A stretch of DNA of 64,000 bases from Melieria omissa (GCA_963971225.1 OZ020267.1:52213993-52277992), one strand, 5' to 3'; positions 9,589-21,625 are shown, counted from the stretch's first letter. A program made the numbers and translations. The notes: generated by a model not told the origin, from the sequence alone.

Positions 9589-12500
9589 TTAAGAAGCTAT
9601 TAAGGGGCATAGCTTGACTACTGGTCTTGTCAAGATGCCAGAGTCAGTGCGGATATCCACGACACGGACATGATTGTCGGGACCGCGATGAAGCTTATGA
9701 ATGCGGCCGAGCCGCCATTCATTGGGGGGAAGCAGGTCGTCCTTAATGACGACCATTTCATTTTCTTCCACTTCCCTCTGCGGATGCTTCCACTTGTAAC
9801 GTTTGTGGAGATCCTTGAGATATTCGTCCTTCCATCGTCGGGCGAATTGATGATGGAGGACTTTGAGTTTTTCCCATCGATTAATCAGGGATAGCTCGGA
9901 GCACTCGGGTTCGGGGGGGGGCGGCGAGAGGAGCGCCTCGGAGGAAGTGACCAGGGGTCAGAGACACTAGATCGCTTGGGTCCTGCGATTGAGGAGAGAG
10001 TGGACGTGAATTAAGCGTCCCTTCAATTCTAGTCAGAAGAGTCGTAAACTCTTCGTATGTGAATCTATGAGAGCCGGCTACCTTTTTAAGGTGGGTCTTG
10101 AAGCTTTTGACCGCCGACTCCCATAGTCCTCCCATGTGAGGAGCATGTGGGGGGATGAATTGCCACTCGACGCCCTGGGGACCGTATCGGTCGAGAATAT
10201 CTTGGGCGATTTCTCTCGAGAATTTGGCAAAGTCTCTGGCCATGGCACGTTCAGCACCGACGAACGTTTTGCCGTTGTCGGTCATGAGTTTGAGAGGTAG
10301 CCCTCGTCGACCAGTAAATCGGGCGAATGCTGCGCGGAACGCTTCGGTCGTAAGATCCGAACAGAGTTCCAAGTGAACGGCTTTCGTGGAGAAGCACACG
10401 AACACTGCAACATAACCTTTGAGGTAGGTTGAGCTACGGAGCATGGAAGCTTTAATCTGGAATGGACCAGCAAAGTCGATTCCGGTTGTGGCGAATGGGA
10501 TGGTAAGTGTGCATCGTTCGGGAGGGAGTGCTGCCATAATCTGTGTTCGCAGCCTTTGTTTATGGATGACACACGTTTTGCATTGAAAAATTCACTTTTT
10601 GATTTGCGGCTTTAGGCGCGGAATGTAATATTCCTGCCGAACCATACGGAGCATGAGTCGTTGGTCCGCATGCAGTAATAGCTTATGAAGGAAGCGAAGA
10701 AGCAAACTGCAGTAGCGGGACTCTGGAGGGAGAATGATGGGGTGTCGTTCATTATACGACAATTCCGCATTGGCGAGTCTGCCATTAACTCGCATCACCT
10801 TCTGTTTGTCTAAGAAGGGATTGAGTACCAAGAGAGAACTTTTCTTGGATATGGGAAGCGAATGAGAGAGCGCTTGTCGTTCCTGGGGGTAATAGGAACT
10901 TTGCGCGAGAGTTATAAGGCGATTCTTAACAAATGCCAACTCTGCTTGGGATAACTGTGTTCCGTGTATGGGATGTTGCTGGCGACGGGAGGAGATGCCG
11001 TTATGAATGAAGCGGAACATGTATGCGATTACTCGCAGGGCTCGAGAGAAGCTGGAGAACCGATCGAGGATGTCGGTCTGCTCTTCGAGAAGGTGGTGGC
11101 AATCAACTGCTCGTTGTTCCGGGACTGGAACTTTGCGAGAGTGACCTTTGGGCCAAGCATCGGAAGCTTGCTGCAACCATTTGGGGCCACTCCACCACAG
11201 AGTGTGATCTTTGAGATCCTGCGGCTTGCATCCGCGCGTTCCTAAGTCCGCGGGATTTTCAGCGCTTGGGACATATCGCCAGGGAGCGTTGTGCACATTT
11301 TGACGTATTTCAGTCGTGCGGTTAGCAACATAAGTTTTCCATGTGCAAGGTGGTTTTTCCAACCAAGCAAAGACAATTTCCGAATCAGTCCATAAATGGA
11401 TTTCCGATTTGTCGAACCCGAGGTGAGAGCGGAGGGATTTGCGAGGTAGGCTTATTGTTTAGAGAGGTGCAACTCTTGTTTTCGCAACAAGGAGATGTGA
11501 CGCGAGGTGGTCACCATTCGTGCTAATACGTATGTATAGAGCTGCACAGTATGCCTTTTCGGAGGCATCGCAAAATCCATGGATCTGAACATTTCGATTG
11601 GGGGCATAGTTAACCCACCGGGGAATTTCGATAAGTTCTATGGCAGGCAAATTCTCAATGAATTGCTGCCATTTAATAAGTGATCCTGGCTTTATGCACT
11701 CGTCCCACTCAGTACCTTCAAGCCAAAGCTCTTGCAGAAGCTTTTTGGCAAGAATCATTATAGGCGAAAGCCATCCTGCGGGATCGAAAAGTTTGGCAAC
11801 AGACGAAAGAATTTGCCGTTTCGTGAATGAGTGTGCAGGAGTAGTGGGAGCGATGGAGTATGAAAATGAGTCCGATAAGGCATTCCATCGGATGCCAAGA
11901 GTCTTAGTGGAACTCGTTGTATCGAACTTGAGGAATTCCGAGTCGAAAAGGTCGTCTTCGGGAATTTCCTCTAAGAGTTTTGCGTGATTAGCCGTTATCT
12001 TTTTAAGAGGGAATCCCCCGGAGTTGAGGGTGGCTATCACTTGAGAGAGAGCTTCCATAGTGGTGGGAAGATCATGACCTCCGGAAAGAATGTCGTCGAC
12101 ATACGTTTCCTCTAGAAGTATTTTTGCCGCTAACGGGCTGGATGGCTGAGAGTCGTGGGCCAATTGATGGAGCGTTCTGATGGCCAAATATGGCGCACAA
12201 TTAACCCCAAATGTCACCGTTTTCAATTTATAGTCTTGAATAGGAGATTCCGGGGATTTGCGAAAGAGTATTCGCTGGAATTCCTGGTGATCATTGTGGA
12301 CCCGAATTTGCCTATACATCTTCTGGACATCGCCATTGAAGACAAAGCGGTAAAGGCGCCATCGGAGAATGAGCGATGTGAGGTCATTTTGAAGAGTGGG
12401 GCCAGTATGCAGAACGTCATTAAGTGACTGACCAGAACTTGACGACCTTGAGGCATTGAAGACTACTCGGACTTTGGTAGTCTTCTTTTCGGGGCGGATG

Positions 12501-14974
12501 ACTGCGTGATGAGGCAGATAGTACGAAAAGTACTTGCCATTTTGGATTATCTCACGGGGATTTGTGAGTTCCATATGGTCAAGGGTGAGATATTCCTCTA
12601 AGACGTCATCGTAGATGGTCTTGAGGTTTCCCTTTCGGGAGAGATTTCGCTCCATGCTAACATATTGCTGGAGGGCGTTTGGGCGGGAATTGCCTAACGC
12701 TATGGTGTATGGAAATTCTGCCTTAAATGGGAGTTTAACAGTATATCTACCGTCCGATCCACGGGTTGTGGTCTTCTGGTACAACTCTTCGCAATAAGTG
12801 TCATCCGAGGAGACAGGTGTCGGGAGTTTGACTTCTTCCTGCTCCCAGAATTGCCTGAGTTGTGAACTTAGTTCCTCATTGGAGACTTCTGCTACGCATG
12901 TCGAATAAGATGACACCGTATGGGGTACTGGCCCGCTGAGTATCCAACCGAAAATGGTTTTTTGGGCTAGTAAACTGCCACACACATTTCGTCGGATACC
13001 TTCGAGTAAGATCTGGGGAATCAGATCACTGCCAATAACTAAGTCTATCTGCGCTGACTCGAATGGATTTGGGTCCGCGAGATTTAGGGTGGCAAATTCT
13101 TGCCAATTGGGATGGCTAATTGTGAATGGGGGTAGCAATTTCGTCAATTGGGGAAGTACTATTGCTTGCACGTTGAGGGTCGTGCTGGAGTTTGGAACTG
13201 CCAACGTCAAAAAGCAAATTTGATTGGAATTTTGCACAATTTTACCGCCCATGCCTGAAATTTCGAAGTGCGATCTTTCAATTGGCAGTTTTAGGCGTTT
13301 TTGCACCTTCGAGGAAATGAAGGTGCGTTGCGAGCCTTGGTCGATTAACGCTCTAACCTTGAACAATTCTCCTAAGTGGGCAATAGACACCAGTGCCGTA
13401 GGCAGAAGGGATTGGGTGCCATTATTGGAATGAAGGGCTTGTACTTGAGGCGTACTTAGCCTTGAAGATGGGCCGGGTTGCGCATCTGAAGTGGGGGCAT
13501 GAGTTGTGGAGTTATTGTTCGGTTGTGGATGAGCTGTTGCGACCTGAGAAGTGGTCGTCTGAGACCTATTGAGAGGCTGCGGGGCTTGAGATTTGTTGTT
13601 GGGAAAGTGAAGCAGGGAATGATGCTTCCTTTGGCAGTAAACACACGTAAAACTGCTTGTGCAATCCTTTATGGTATGCGTTGTGGCAAGACAGTTTTCG
13701 CATAAGCTGTGCTCTTTGACGTATTTCAATCGGCTCTGGGGGGTGAGCTTCTTGAAACTCTGACATGTCCGTATAGGGTGGTTGGCGTTGCAAAGTTTGC
13801 ACGCGAAGTCTTTTTTTACTTCAGTGTGGAAGTGCTGAGATTTATTTTGAGGCCGATTTTGGGGAGTATGAAAATTGGAGGGTTGTGGTTTTGGCTTAGC
13901 GGGGCGAATGCTATTGAGCCGTTCCACCACCTCGTACCTGCAGGTCAGGAACTCGTCCATTTGCGACCAAAGAGGCAGGTCCTTACGAGATGTAAGGGAT
14001 TGTTCCCAGAGAGCCAATGTCTCTTCGGGTAATTTGGTGCAACATATGTACACAAGCAGCGGATCCCAATTGTCAGTGTCCACGGCCTGGGACCTAAGTA
14101 CTGATAGACAATTATTTATTGTACTTTGAATCCGCTGCAGCGCTTCGCTATTTTCGGTAGTAGCCGGAGTGATATTTAATAATGATCGTATTTGGTTGTC
14201 AACTAAAATGCGCCTGTTTTCGTAACGGGATTTCAGGGCTTCCCATGCGAGTCCGAAGTTTTCATCGCTTAAGGCAAATTGCTTCACAATTGCACCGGCT
14301 TTGCCTTGCGTCTTGTATCGGAGGTGATACAATTTCTGGGCTGGAGTGAGCTTGGGGTGGTTTATGTATACTGCCGTAAACATATCCCGGAAGGACGGCC
14401 ACTGCTCATAGCCCCCGAAAAATGTTTCGGTATCGCAAGGTGGAACTTGTAAACAAATATTCGGAGTATTTGTTGGTTCTGAGGATCGAACCTGTTCCGT
14501 ATGCGCAGCGTGCTGAGTGGGTGGAGGCTGGAGCATCTCAATGATGTCCGACATTTGAGCCATGCACAACTCATATTGGTCTATGCAGGCTTCGTTCTTC
14601 TGCCGAGCCGACTCCTTGAAACGGTCGGGCTGGCTACTGTCTTCCGCAATGGAGACTGCCTCATATGCTTGCATAAGCCTAGTCCATTGGACTTCCAAAT
14701 TCTTTTGACGAATTTGGACGAGGGACTTCGTTTGTTCCTCAATGGGGGTCGCAGAAAACCTTGTGCATAATTGCACGAGCTGATCGGACTCGAAAATAAA
14801 TTTGGCAACGCTTGGATCGGTTGCTTTGAGTATGGGGGACTTGGAGCGCGTTTTTGGCGGCTCACGAGTGACAGTGTCTGTCAAAAACAAGTCAGTTGAC
14901 ACCTTAGGGGGTTGTTTGGAGGCGGTTGACTCCATCGCGTCTGATTGCTTTTTGGGCGAACGCTCTACCGGCAT
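9589..14974 (-). pseudogene. gag-pol: BEL/Pao gag-pol polyprotein, element A, disrupted
   Basis: From the ATG at 14974 the frame runs 1171 codons to a TAA at 11461-11459. Visible in order: DUF1759-type Gag (residues about 175-355), Cys/His zinc region (about 391-456), DUF1758-type aspartic protease with DQGSQ (Asp545), reverse transcriptase (FNGD Asp882, YVDD 958-961) and the first RNase H motif (CDAS, Asp1136). The same frame resumes after the stop and contains the rest of RNase H and the integrase start to a second stop, TGA, at 10594-10592. It then covers the integrase core (MTDNG and GGLWE carry catalytic Asp and Glu) to 9881. The C-terminal integrase (DUF5641-like) is in another frame to 9589 because of a C-run at 9913-9921. 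Against element B, 13 codons including the RNase H Glu motif LELCGA are missing near 11440. The lesions are described as read; sequencing error in the C-run is possible. Confidence 0.95.
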
Positions 14975-17206
14975 TGAAAAATATAAAAAAGCGAAGCTTT
15001 AGTGAGAGGGGGTTCAGGTGCGAAAAAATTGAAATTGAATTTCCACCTGAGAATGGGAATGCACGAAGGGGTTAGTTGGCCGCGTCCGCACGAACGGCTT
15101 AAAATTTGACAAAATCGAAAAATTACACGAATGTGTGAAGATTATTCGATTGTATGGGAAATCGCCTTTAATTTGTTGGCCAACTTTAATAACCGTATGG
15201 GAATAATACGAGAAAATATCACAAAATTGTAAATTTGAACCGCGGAATCCGAGAAAATGAGAATTTGTATGTGTGTATAATTTAGTACAATGAAAACAAC
15301 AAGTGACCGTCAATGTTATTTGTGTATGTGTATTTGTATTTATTTTATTAAAACGAAAATAAATAAAAATGGGTGTGTATGTGTATAAATGTATGTAAAA
15401 TGTATGACAAATAAATATGTATGGGTACGTGTATGAAAATATGTGAAACACAAAAATATAAGTGTAAGTGTATGTCAAATTATATGTTTGAATATAATAT
15501 TGGTTAATTGTTGTTAGTAAATTTAGTAAAATGTATTTAATTGTATGAGGGAAAAAATAAAATTTTTTGTGTACTGGTGGGTTATGTTTGTCCCACTGTA
15601 TGTATGGTAAGTGTATGTGCAGTGAACGTGTGATATGTACAATTGAAAATTTTCTAAGTTGAAAATTTTCAATGTACTTGGGATGGGTCTTGTGGTCCCA
15701 CTGTATATAATGACGTGTATGTGTGTAGTGAATATGAGTGTATATATATGTATATATATATGCACGATTGAAAATTTTCTAAGTCAAAGAAAATTTTCAA
15801 TGTGCCGTGAAAATGCGCAACTTGTCCCACTGTGCCCGCTCTGTGCTTTCTTGTTTATGTATATACAAGTATATATGCACTTGGGCCAAGCAGCTGAGTT
15901 GCGTGCTGCCAAGTGCTTGCGGATATAGCACAAAGGGAAACACGGAACTATGTGCAGACGTGGGTGCGCAGAATGTACACAGCAGCTGGGCTGTCGCTGC
16001 TGGTCTTATGTACAAGCGCGAAGTGCACAAGGGAAAGTGAGTGAATATGGACAAGTGATCAAGCAGAATGTAGGTAGCAGCTGGGTTTTTTGCTGCTGAG
16101 TGTGCAAAGCACAAAGAAAAGGAGGGGGAATGGCGTATGTAAATATTGCCCAGAGAGAGGTGCAAGAATATGTGCAGAAAATTGGAAAATAGATCCGCGC
16201 TTATTTCTTGCCCCAATGCGAGCCTTGTGTAAAAGAAGCGCGAAATGTGCAGGGGAAATGTGAAAAAGAAGCAAACTACTGGGCAGTAGCGGAACTACTT
16301 TGCGGTGTTTTTGATCCAGTTGAATATTGTATATATATACAATATTCAACGGCAAATAATTGGGTATGTGGTTATATATGTTATTATTAAACCGCAATTT
16401 AATAATCGACTTGGGAAGTTTAAATTTTTATTTCCAAGATTTTTTGTTATTTTTTGAAATATATGTGTATGCGGATGTTCGTATGTGAATGCTAATTAAT
16501 GTGTAAATGGGAAATTGGTATTTTTGTAGATTTTTGAAATATGTATGTATTGGTTAGTATATGTGTTGTTAATTTTGACACAAAATTTTTATGGGCTTAT
16601 CTTTGTTGGGCCCAGTGCCCGAGTTTGGGATCTCCTTCGTTGATTTTTAAAATCCGTCCGTCCGCTTTTTTGGCTGCTTCCAGTGCTTCTCCTTTGCGTT
16701 GAGTGTCAGTCCGTCCTGATAATTAGAGCTCTTGTGGTTTGTTCGATGTCGCTTCCCTCTTCGTCAGCGTAGTGTGTGTTGTTGTTGTTATGTGATTTTT
16801 CGTTGTTCGTTGCAATTGCACTGCACTGTGGTTTTTTGTTTTTCTGTGCTCCACTTAATTTTAATTTTTTTGTTTAAGGGGGGCCGGGGTTGCCTGTTTT
16901 TACTTTTTGTTTTGTTTTTTTTTTTTGAAAAAAAGGGGGGCCGGGGTTGGCTTTCGGTATTTATTTTTTTTTTTTGTAAGGGGCTCACTCTTCACTTTTT
17001 GTTATTGGTTTATTTTTTTTACGTTTTACCTCATATTTTTTCTGTTGTTGTAATTTGTTCACTTTTATGTTGCTTAGTTTTAATTTGTCACTGTGTTATG
17101 TTGTTCACTGTATTAATTCGTCTTGGTTTTCACTGTTCACTGTTTTGTAATTGTTTTGTGTCACTTGTGTTTTATTTTTTTAAATACGCGGCGCGGGTTC
17201 GCGTTT
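14975..17206 (-). promoter_or_regulatory. long 5' leader of BEL element A with tandem hairpins
   Basis: About 2.2 kb of untranslated leader on the minus strand, rich in TGTATG-type repeats. It holds several inverted repeats: 15642-15673 and 15767-15801 (both attgaaaattttc paired with gaaaattttcaat), 15878-15916, 15974-16013 and around 16074-16097 (AGCAGC paired with GCTGCT), and a perfect 32-bp palindrome at 16319-16350. The first two hairpins extend by a four-base outer stem in which GTAC/GTAC in one copy is GCAC/GTGC in the other, so pairing is kept. A possible splice donor (ATGAG followed by GTAAAA) lies at 17034-17024. Packaging, translation or splicing roles are inference. Confidence 0.6.
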
Positions 17207-17219
17207 GCTCGAAGGACCA
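17207..17219 (-). other. primer-binding site, tRNA-Tyr
   Basis: On the minus strand TGGTCCTTCGAGC follows the 5' LTR directly. It is complementary to CCA plus the 3' acceptor and T-stem end of eukaryotic tRNA-Tyr, which ends GCTCGAAGGA. Element B has the same site extended by one base, so both are probably primed by tRNA-Tyr. Confidence 0.8.
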
Positions 17220-17460
17220 TGAACGAGATCTCTGAGCCGTCGGCGGAACGATCCAAATAAAACGCGGGAGTTTTGCGGAATGCGGATGGTTTATTCGAAG
17301 TATTAAACACGAATGACAAACTGTGAAAAACGTTGGACAACACAAACGGCCGGAGCCGGTGGGACATGGGAAGTGGAACATGTTTACATTAGGAAACTGG
17401 AAGGGAGAGGATTTGAGTGTCGCAGGGTCCACAGAACACTGGGACGAACACATTTAGCCA
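17220..17460 (-). repeat. 5' LTR of BEL element A
   Basis: 241 bp, apparently identical to 8668-8908. It is followed on the plus strand by the duplication gtatg (17461-17465), which opens a short GTAT run. As the upstream LTR of a minus-strand element it should hold the promoter; no TATA box stands out. Confidence 0.97.
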
Positions 17461-17465
17461 GTATG

Positions 17466-18699
17466 TATGTATGTATGTATGTTGGTAACATATTCCTCAC
17501 GAATAGTCAATCCGATACAATGCTGAATAATGTACGTGTTTATGGTTTTGTTGGCGATTGTTTGAGTGTTGCATTTGTTGCACGAAATACGATATTTCTC
17601 TGGTGGGGAAAAATGTTGGCAATATTGCAATGAATAAAATTGGTTACTGGAAAAAATTCATTTTTATTTATGTAAAATGAAAACATTTGACAGGAGTTGA
17701 AATAGAATACATTTAAAAAAAGATATTGTTTCACTTGTTATTATATATATGGGACGTATATACTAATCCATCTGATATAAACGGTGATTCTAATTTTGTA
17801 TCCAAATTGTGAAATTACTAGAAATGTTTCGAAATACAATACAGTCATAGTTAACAGTAAAGTTATTGAATCCACGAACGTGACGAACACTGCTCCATAT
17901 AGTATTTCTCTTTGTTAGTTGTTGCTGTAATAATGCCATATAATTGCGTCAACATTTATGAAGAAGATGTGTGATTATGGAATGTTTGATGCATTTCACT
18001 CCAATTTCCTGGAAAGACACACATCTCAATACCTATTGAAAATAATTGCAAGCAAACCAAGATTGATTTATTCATCACATTGTATTACAAATTTTGTAAT
18101 TAGTCACCAGATGACTAACTCAAAGCGTTATTACGAAATTTGCATTTAGCACAGCCGCCGCACAAATGCAAATTCCAATTAGATTTGAATCAGCAACAAT
18201 TCAGGGGCGTAGCAAAAACTTTGTCGAAGAGGAAAAGATAAAAGGTTAAAGCAAAAATATATTTCAAGTAATAAAGATTTATGGTGAATAAAATTACATA
18301 GTTAAAAAATTTATGAAATGAAATTAAATAACCATTCAAAATATGTGTAACTAATGTTCTGAAGTTTGTAGGGCCTCTGGTATGGTGGAGCGCTTCAGAT
18401 AAAGCAAACACCTCCAACAAATTCATCGAGCAGAGCGTGTCATTCTTTCGAGAGCTTTTAGAACAACATCAACTTTAGCTTTGAAGCTCTACTCCATCTT
18501 GTTTTGTCAGACCTACATTGTACACAAATCGCAGCAATTAGAAGTCAAAGAATACGAGTCGTAAGATAATACTGTCCTTCTTCAAAGAATTCAAAGAACT
18601 TAACTATTCACCTCCTCAATTTTAACTAAACAAAAAGTACTCTACAACTTTTTCACACCGAAATAGCTGGGAGAGAGGCTCAGCAAATGAACAGGAAAG
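17466..18699. other. intergenic; possible hAT end at 18202
   Basis: A short GTAT run (to about 17480) is followed by AT-rich DNA with no gene. At 18202 the string caggggcgtagca resembles a hAT terminus, and an inverse match lies at 20623-20635, but the flanking 8 bases agree only 5 of 8 (see rejected items). Confidence 0.5.
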
Positions 18700-19330
18700 T
18701 CATATGAAAGCTTCACTGACGGCTTCAGGCCAAATAAAGCGATTGTTGGAGGATTTTTCTCGAGATCACTTGGCATTGATTATTCCTTGAAGCTGTCGAA
18801 GAACTGCAGCGTTATTCAAGCTGAGTTTTTAACCATTGGAATTGCGAAATGCGTCAAAGAAAACAGTATTTCGGGGTAGCATACTGTCTGACAACCAAGA
18901 GGCTATTAGCACTTGATTGGCTCATGTTCAGTCATCGAAAGCTGTAAACAGTTACCGAAAGTGTCTTGACGAGATAGCTAAGCAGCAGTCAGAACCATTT
19001 AGGAGAACTTATCCATGTTATCCCTTTGGACGGTTTATCCATTTAGATAGGAAGGCACAACCAAAGAGCTGTCCTCAAAATTTTACTGAGATTGGCGGTG
19101 GAGAAAGTGGTGAAAGCCAATAGACAAAAGAAGTGGAGATAGTATCAACCGGTCATTGTATTCTTGGCAGCCACTTTAGGAGTTTAGAACTGGGCCACCT
19201 AGTTAACAGCACAGTTCTACATAACCACCACGCAGAGGAGAAAGAAATATTTCTTTATTTATTTCTCAAACGTAGAGGAGTAAGAAATCGTTCCTCACTT
19301 ATTTTGAACTTACTTAACCCTTTCGGACAT
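18700..19330 (+). pseudogene. LINE (non-LTR) RNase H and C-terminal relic
   Basis: From 18712 the frame shows FTDG (RNase H Asp), then IQAEF about 36 residues later (Glu). After a stop and a shift it shows LSDNQEAI (Asp) at about 18888-18911. This spacing is that of the RNase H domain of non-LTR retrotransposons of the I/R1/LOA-type groups. Further on, a frame at 19133-19351 begins with STGHCILGSHFRSL, like the TGH...LG motif near the C-terminus of such LINE polymerases. Many stops and shifts make it a dead fragment. The reverse transcriptase and 5' part are absent. Confidence 0.6.
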
Positions 19331-19831
19331 GAAAATAACAGCCCGCTGTAAGAATTGTATGGGCTGTAGTCCAATATATTACTTACTTAATTTAATTTGA
19401 AACAAAAAGAATAGTTTAAAAGAAAAGTTTAATGTTAAAACTCTAAGACGCTTCGACATCTCTTCAGGCGGGTTTGAATAAAATTAAATTTGTTCAAAAT
19501 TTTGCAAGATAGGAATAGAGTTTGCTTAATATTTATTGATATACAACACAAAATGAATTTAAAATTGTTGAAAAATATTGCAGGAGATAAAGAAATTTTT
19601 TAATATTTTATTAAAAGTTGAAAAATGAATAATGCATAATGCATTTTTTAATAATAGAAACTAACCTACATTTTTGGTAATATTAAAAAAAATTAACAAA
19701 AAACGCCTACACCGAACTTTTTGCTTATCTAACTATTTTTTGATGTAAATCCAGAATGAACAAATTATTAATAAGAAAAATTTCTAAAATATAACCAAAT
19801 CTTTATCTTTATTATTTCAATTTTTTTACTA

Positions 19832-20584
19832 TCAAGTGTACAACTTTGCTTCCGCCGTTTTTTCCAAAATTAAAAGCTTTATTGCGAAAAAGTGCTTACA
19901 GATGTATTATTCAAAGTATTGTCCGTCGCTAGCGACAACTTTCTCCCATCTTTCCGGCAATTTTCGGATCCCGGCTCGAAAAAAGGAGTCCTCTTTTGAC
20001 GCTATCCATGAAGCAATCCATTTTTCCAATTCTTCGAAGGATTGAAAATGTTGATCTGCCAGGCCGTGTGCCATCGAACGGAATAGGCGGAAGTCAGAAG
20101 GGGCGACATCTGGGGAATACGGCGGGTGGGGCAAGACTTCCCATTTCAGCGTTTCCAGGTACTTTTTGACCACTTTTGCGACGTGAGGCCGAGCATTGTC
20201 GTGTTGGAGGATGACTCACCATTTTCACTCACCACGAAATCACCATTTTTAAAACGTTGAAACCACTCCCGACACGTTCTTTCACTCAGAGCAGCATCAC
20301 CGTAAGTTTCTGAGAGCATTCGATGCGCTTCAGCTGCATTTTTTTTTTTCGAATTGTAACAGAAAAGTAAAACTTCCCGCAAATGGCGAGAATTGGGCAC
20401 ATAAACGGACATTTTCGAGCGTGAATAATACGAAAACAAGAACAACTGTCACTGAAACGGCGATGACAATTCGTTAGGCACTGTCCACACTCACTTTAAA
20501 GGCATTACCATCTATGTATTTCAACCAGCCTCAGCCGGTACAGCCACCTATCGGAAAACGACGGAAGCAAAGTTGTACACCTGA
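19832..20584 (-). mobile_element. mariner transposon, internally deleted (753 bp)
   Basis: Terminal inverted repeats of about 30 bp (tcaggtgtacaactttgctt and onward; the left end has aag for agg) are flanked by TA on both sides (19830-19831 and 20585-20586), the mariner target. The transposase remnant is on the minus strand. A complete mariner of this kind is about 1.3 kb, so roughly 0.5 kb is missing from the middle. A second deleted member starts at 63549. Confidence 0.93.
19907..20412 (-). pseudogene. mariner transposase, central part deleted
   Basis: Begins at the ATG at 20412 with the N-terminal helix-turn-helix segment (RHLREVLLFCYNSKK, then ERTCREWFQRFKNGDF). After about residue 58 the sequence is joined by short filler to the region around the second catalytic Asp (the HDNARPH equivalent, out of frame here). 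A frame shift later it gives the C-terminal part with PHPPYSPDVAPSDF, where the third catalytic Asp of the D34D triad lies. The first Asp region is gone. The product cannot transpose but the N-terminus might still bind ends. Confidence 0.85.
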
Positions 20585-21625
20585 TATTTTTTTGTATAGT
20601 TGTTTTTTTATATTTGAATTTGTGCTACGCCTCTGCTTCAATGAATTTGATGAATCAGAACTCTGGCTGATACCGTTACCATACAAATCTCGCCGAAAAC
20701 ATAAACAGTTAATATGTTTAAAATTGCACAGCACATCACATCACAGCCAAGAGATGAAATTTTGCTGCACAGTTGAAGCAGCCGCAGCAATGATTTGAAG
20801 GCAAACTCTGACCAATCGGATGCTAATTAAAAATTTCAATCACATTGTGTTGGCTGGCTGGAAATTATTTGAATGAAAGCCAAATCAACGAATGGATTGA
20901 TGTACAAAATATTAATAAATGGCTGGTGGTTAGGTGTTGTTGTTGCTGTTGTTGTTGTTGGCGCTCGTGTTGAACGCTAACGAGCTGCAAGCAGGACTTC
21001 CGCTCGGCTGTCTGAAATATGTGACAGTTTTTGACAGCCGACAAATAATTTATTTGCATTTAAAGATAACAGCGAAGTGTTGTGTCGACTTTGCGCAAAG
21101 TGGACTAACCACAACCGGAGGCAGGTACGGATTTAACAATTACGAGGGACAATAATAATTCAATGAGTGTTGAGTGTTGGAACTATATGCAGCGCACTGT
21201 ACTTTGCAGCTCGACGAGTCTTTTATCACTGTCTGCGTGAGAGTTAATGTAAATGATTGATGCGATTTTAGTTCTTTGAGCTGTTGTCATTGTGGTCATA
21301 CATCATGTGGTTTTATTGCTTGGATACAAAGACTGTGTCTGCTTTTGTTTTGGGCTGTGTAACATTAATTTTGTCGTTAACGATTCAATAATACGTGAGG
21401 CGACTAAAGGGAGCAGCAAATGTTTAACAATAGCAACACCGGACCAGAACTACATAGCTACTTGATATGCTTGCGAAGGGGCTGAAGGTTTTTGTGAAAT
21501 TAGAAATTTTACTTATATACAACGAGGAACTCTTAATGAAATGGAACTGGTTTGAGAATTTGCAAACATTAGGATACGTCGGTCTGGAATTTCTGTAAGA
21601 GAAATAAGGAAGATTGGGAAGGTGG
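20585..21625. other. intergenic, TTG run
   Basis: No gene seen. A TTG run lies at 20937-20960 and the inverse hAT-like motif gctacgcctctg at 20624-20635. Otherwise nothing is recognisable. Confidence 0.5.

Larger units (their letters stand above)
8668..17460 (-). mobile_element. BEL/Pao LTR retrotransposon, element A (8.8 kb)
   Basis: Full-length element read on the minus strand. Order is 5' LTR (17220-17460), primer-binding site, about 2.2-kb leader, gag-pol (14974-9589), a third frame (9488-8936) and 3' LTR (8668-8908). The target duplication gtatg is at 8663-8667 and 17461-17465. Gag, protease, reverse transcriptase with YVDD, RNase H and integrase in this order are typical of BEL/Pao. 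The two LTRs look identical over 241 bp, implying a very recent insertion, yet gag-pol has two in-frame stops, a 39-nt deletion and a frameshift. The copy cannot be autonomous as read. Confidence 0.97.

Noticed and set aside
18202..20635. A single hAT element bounded by caggggcgtagca and gctacgcctctg
   Set aside because: The ends resemble each other, but the flanking 8 bases (caacaatt, cttcaatg) agree at only 5 of 8, and the interior contains a LINE relic and a mariner. They may be unrelated ends.
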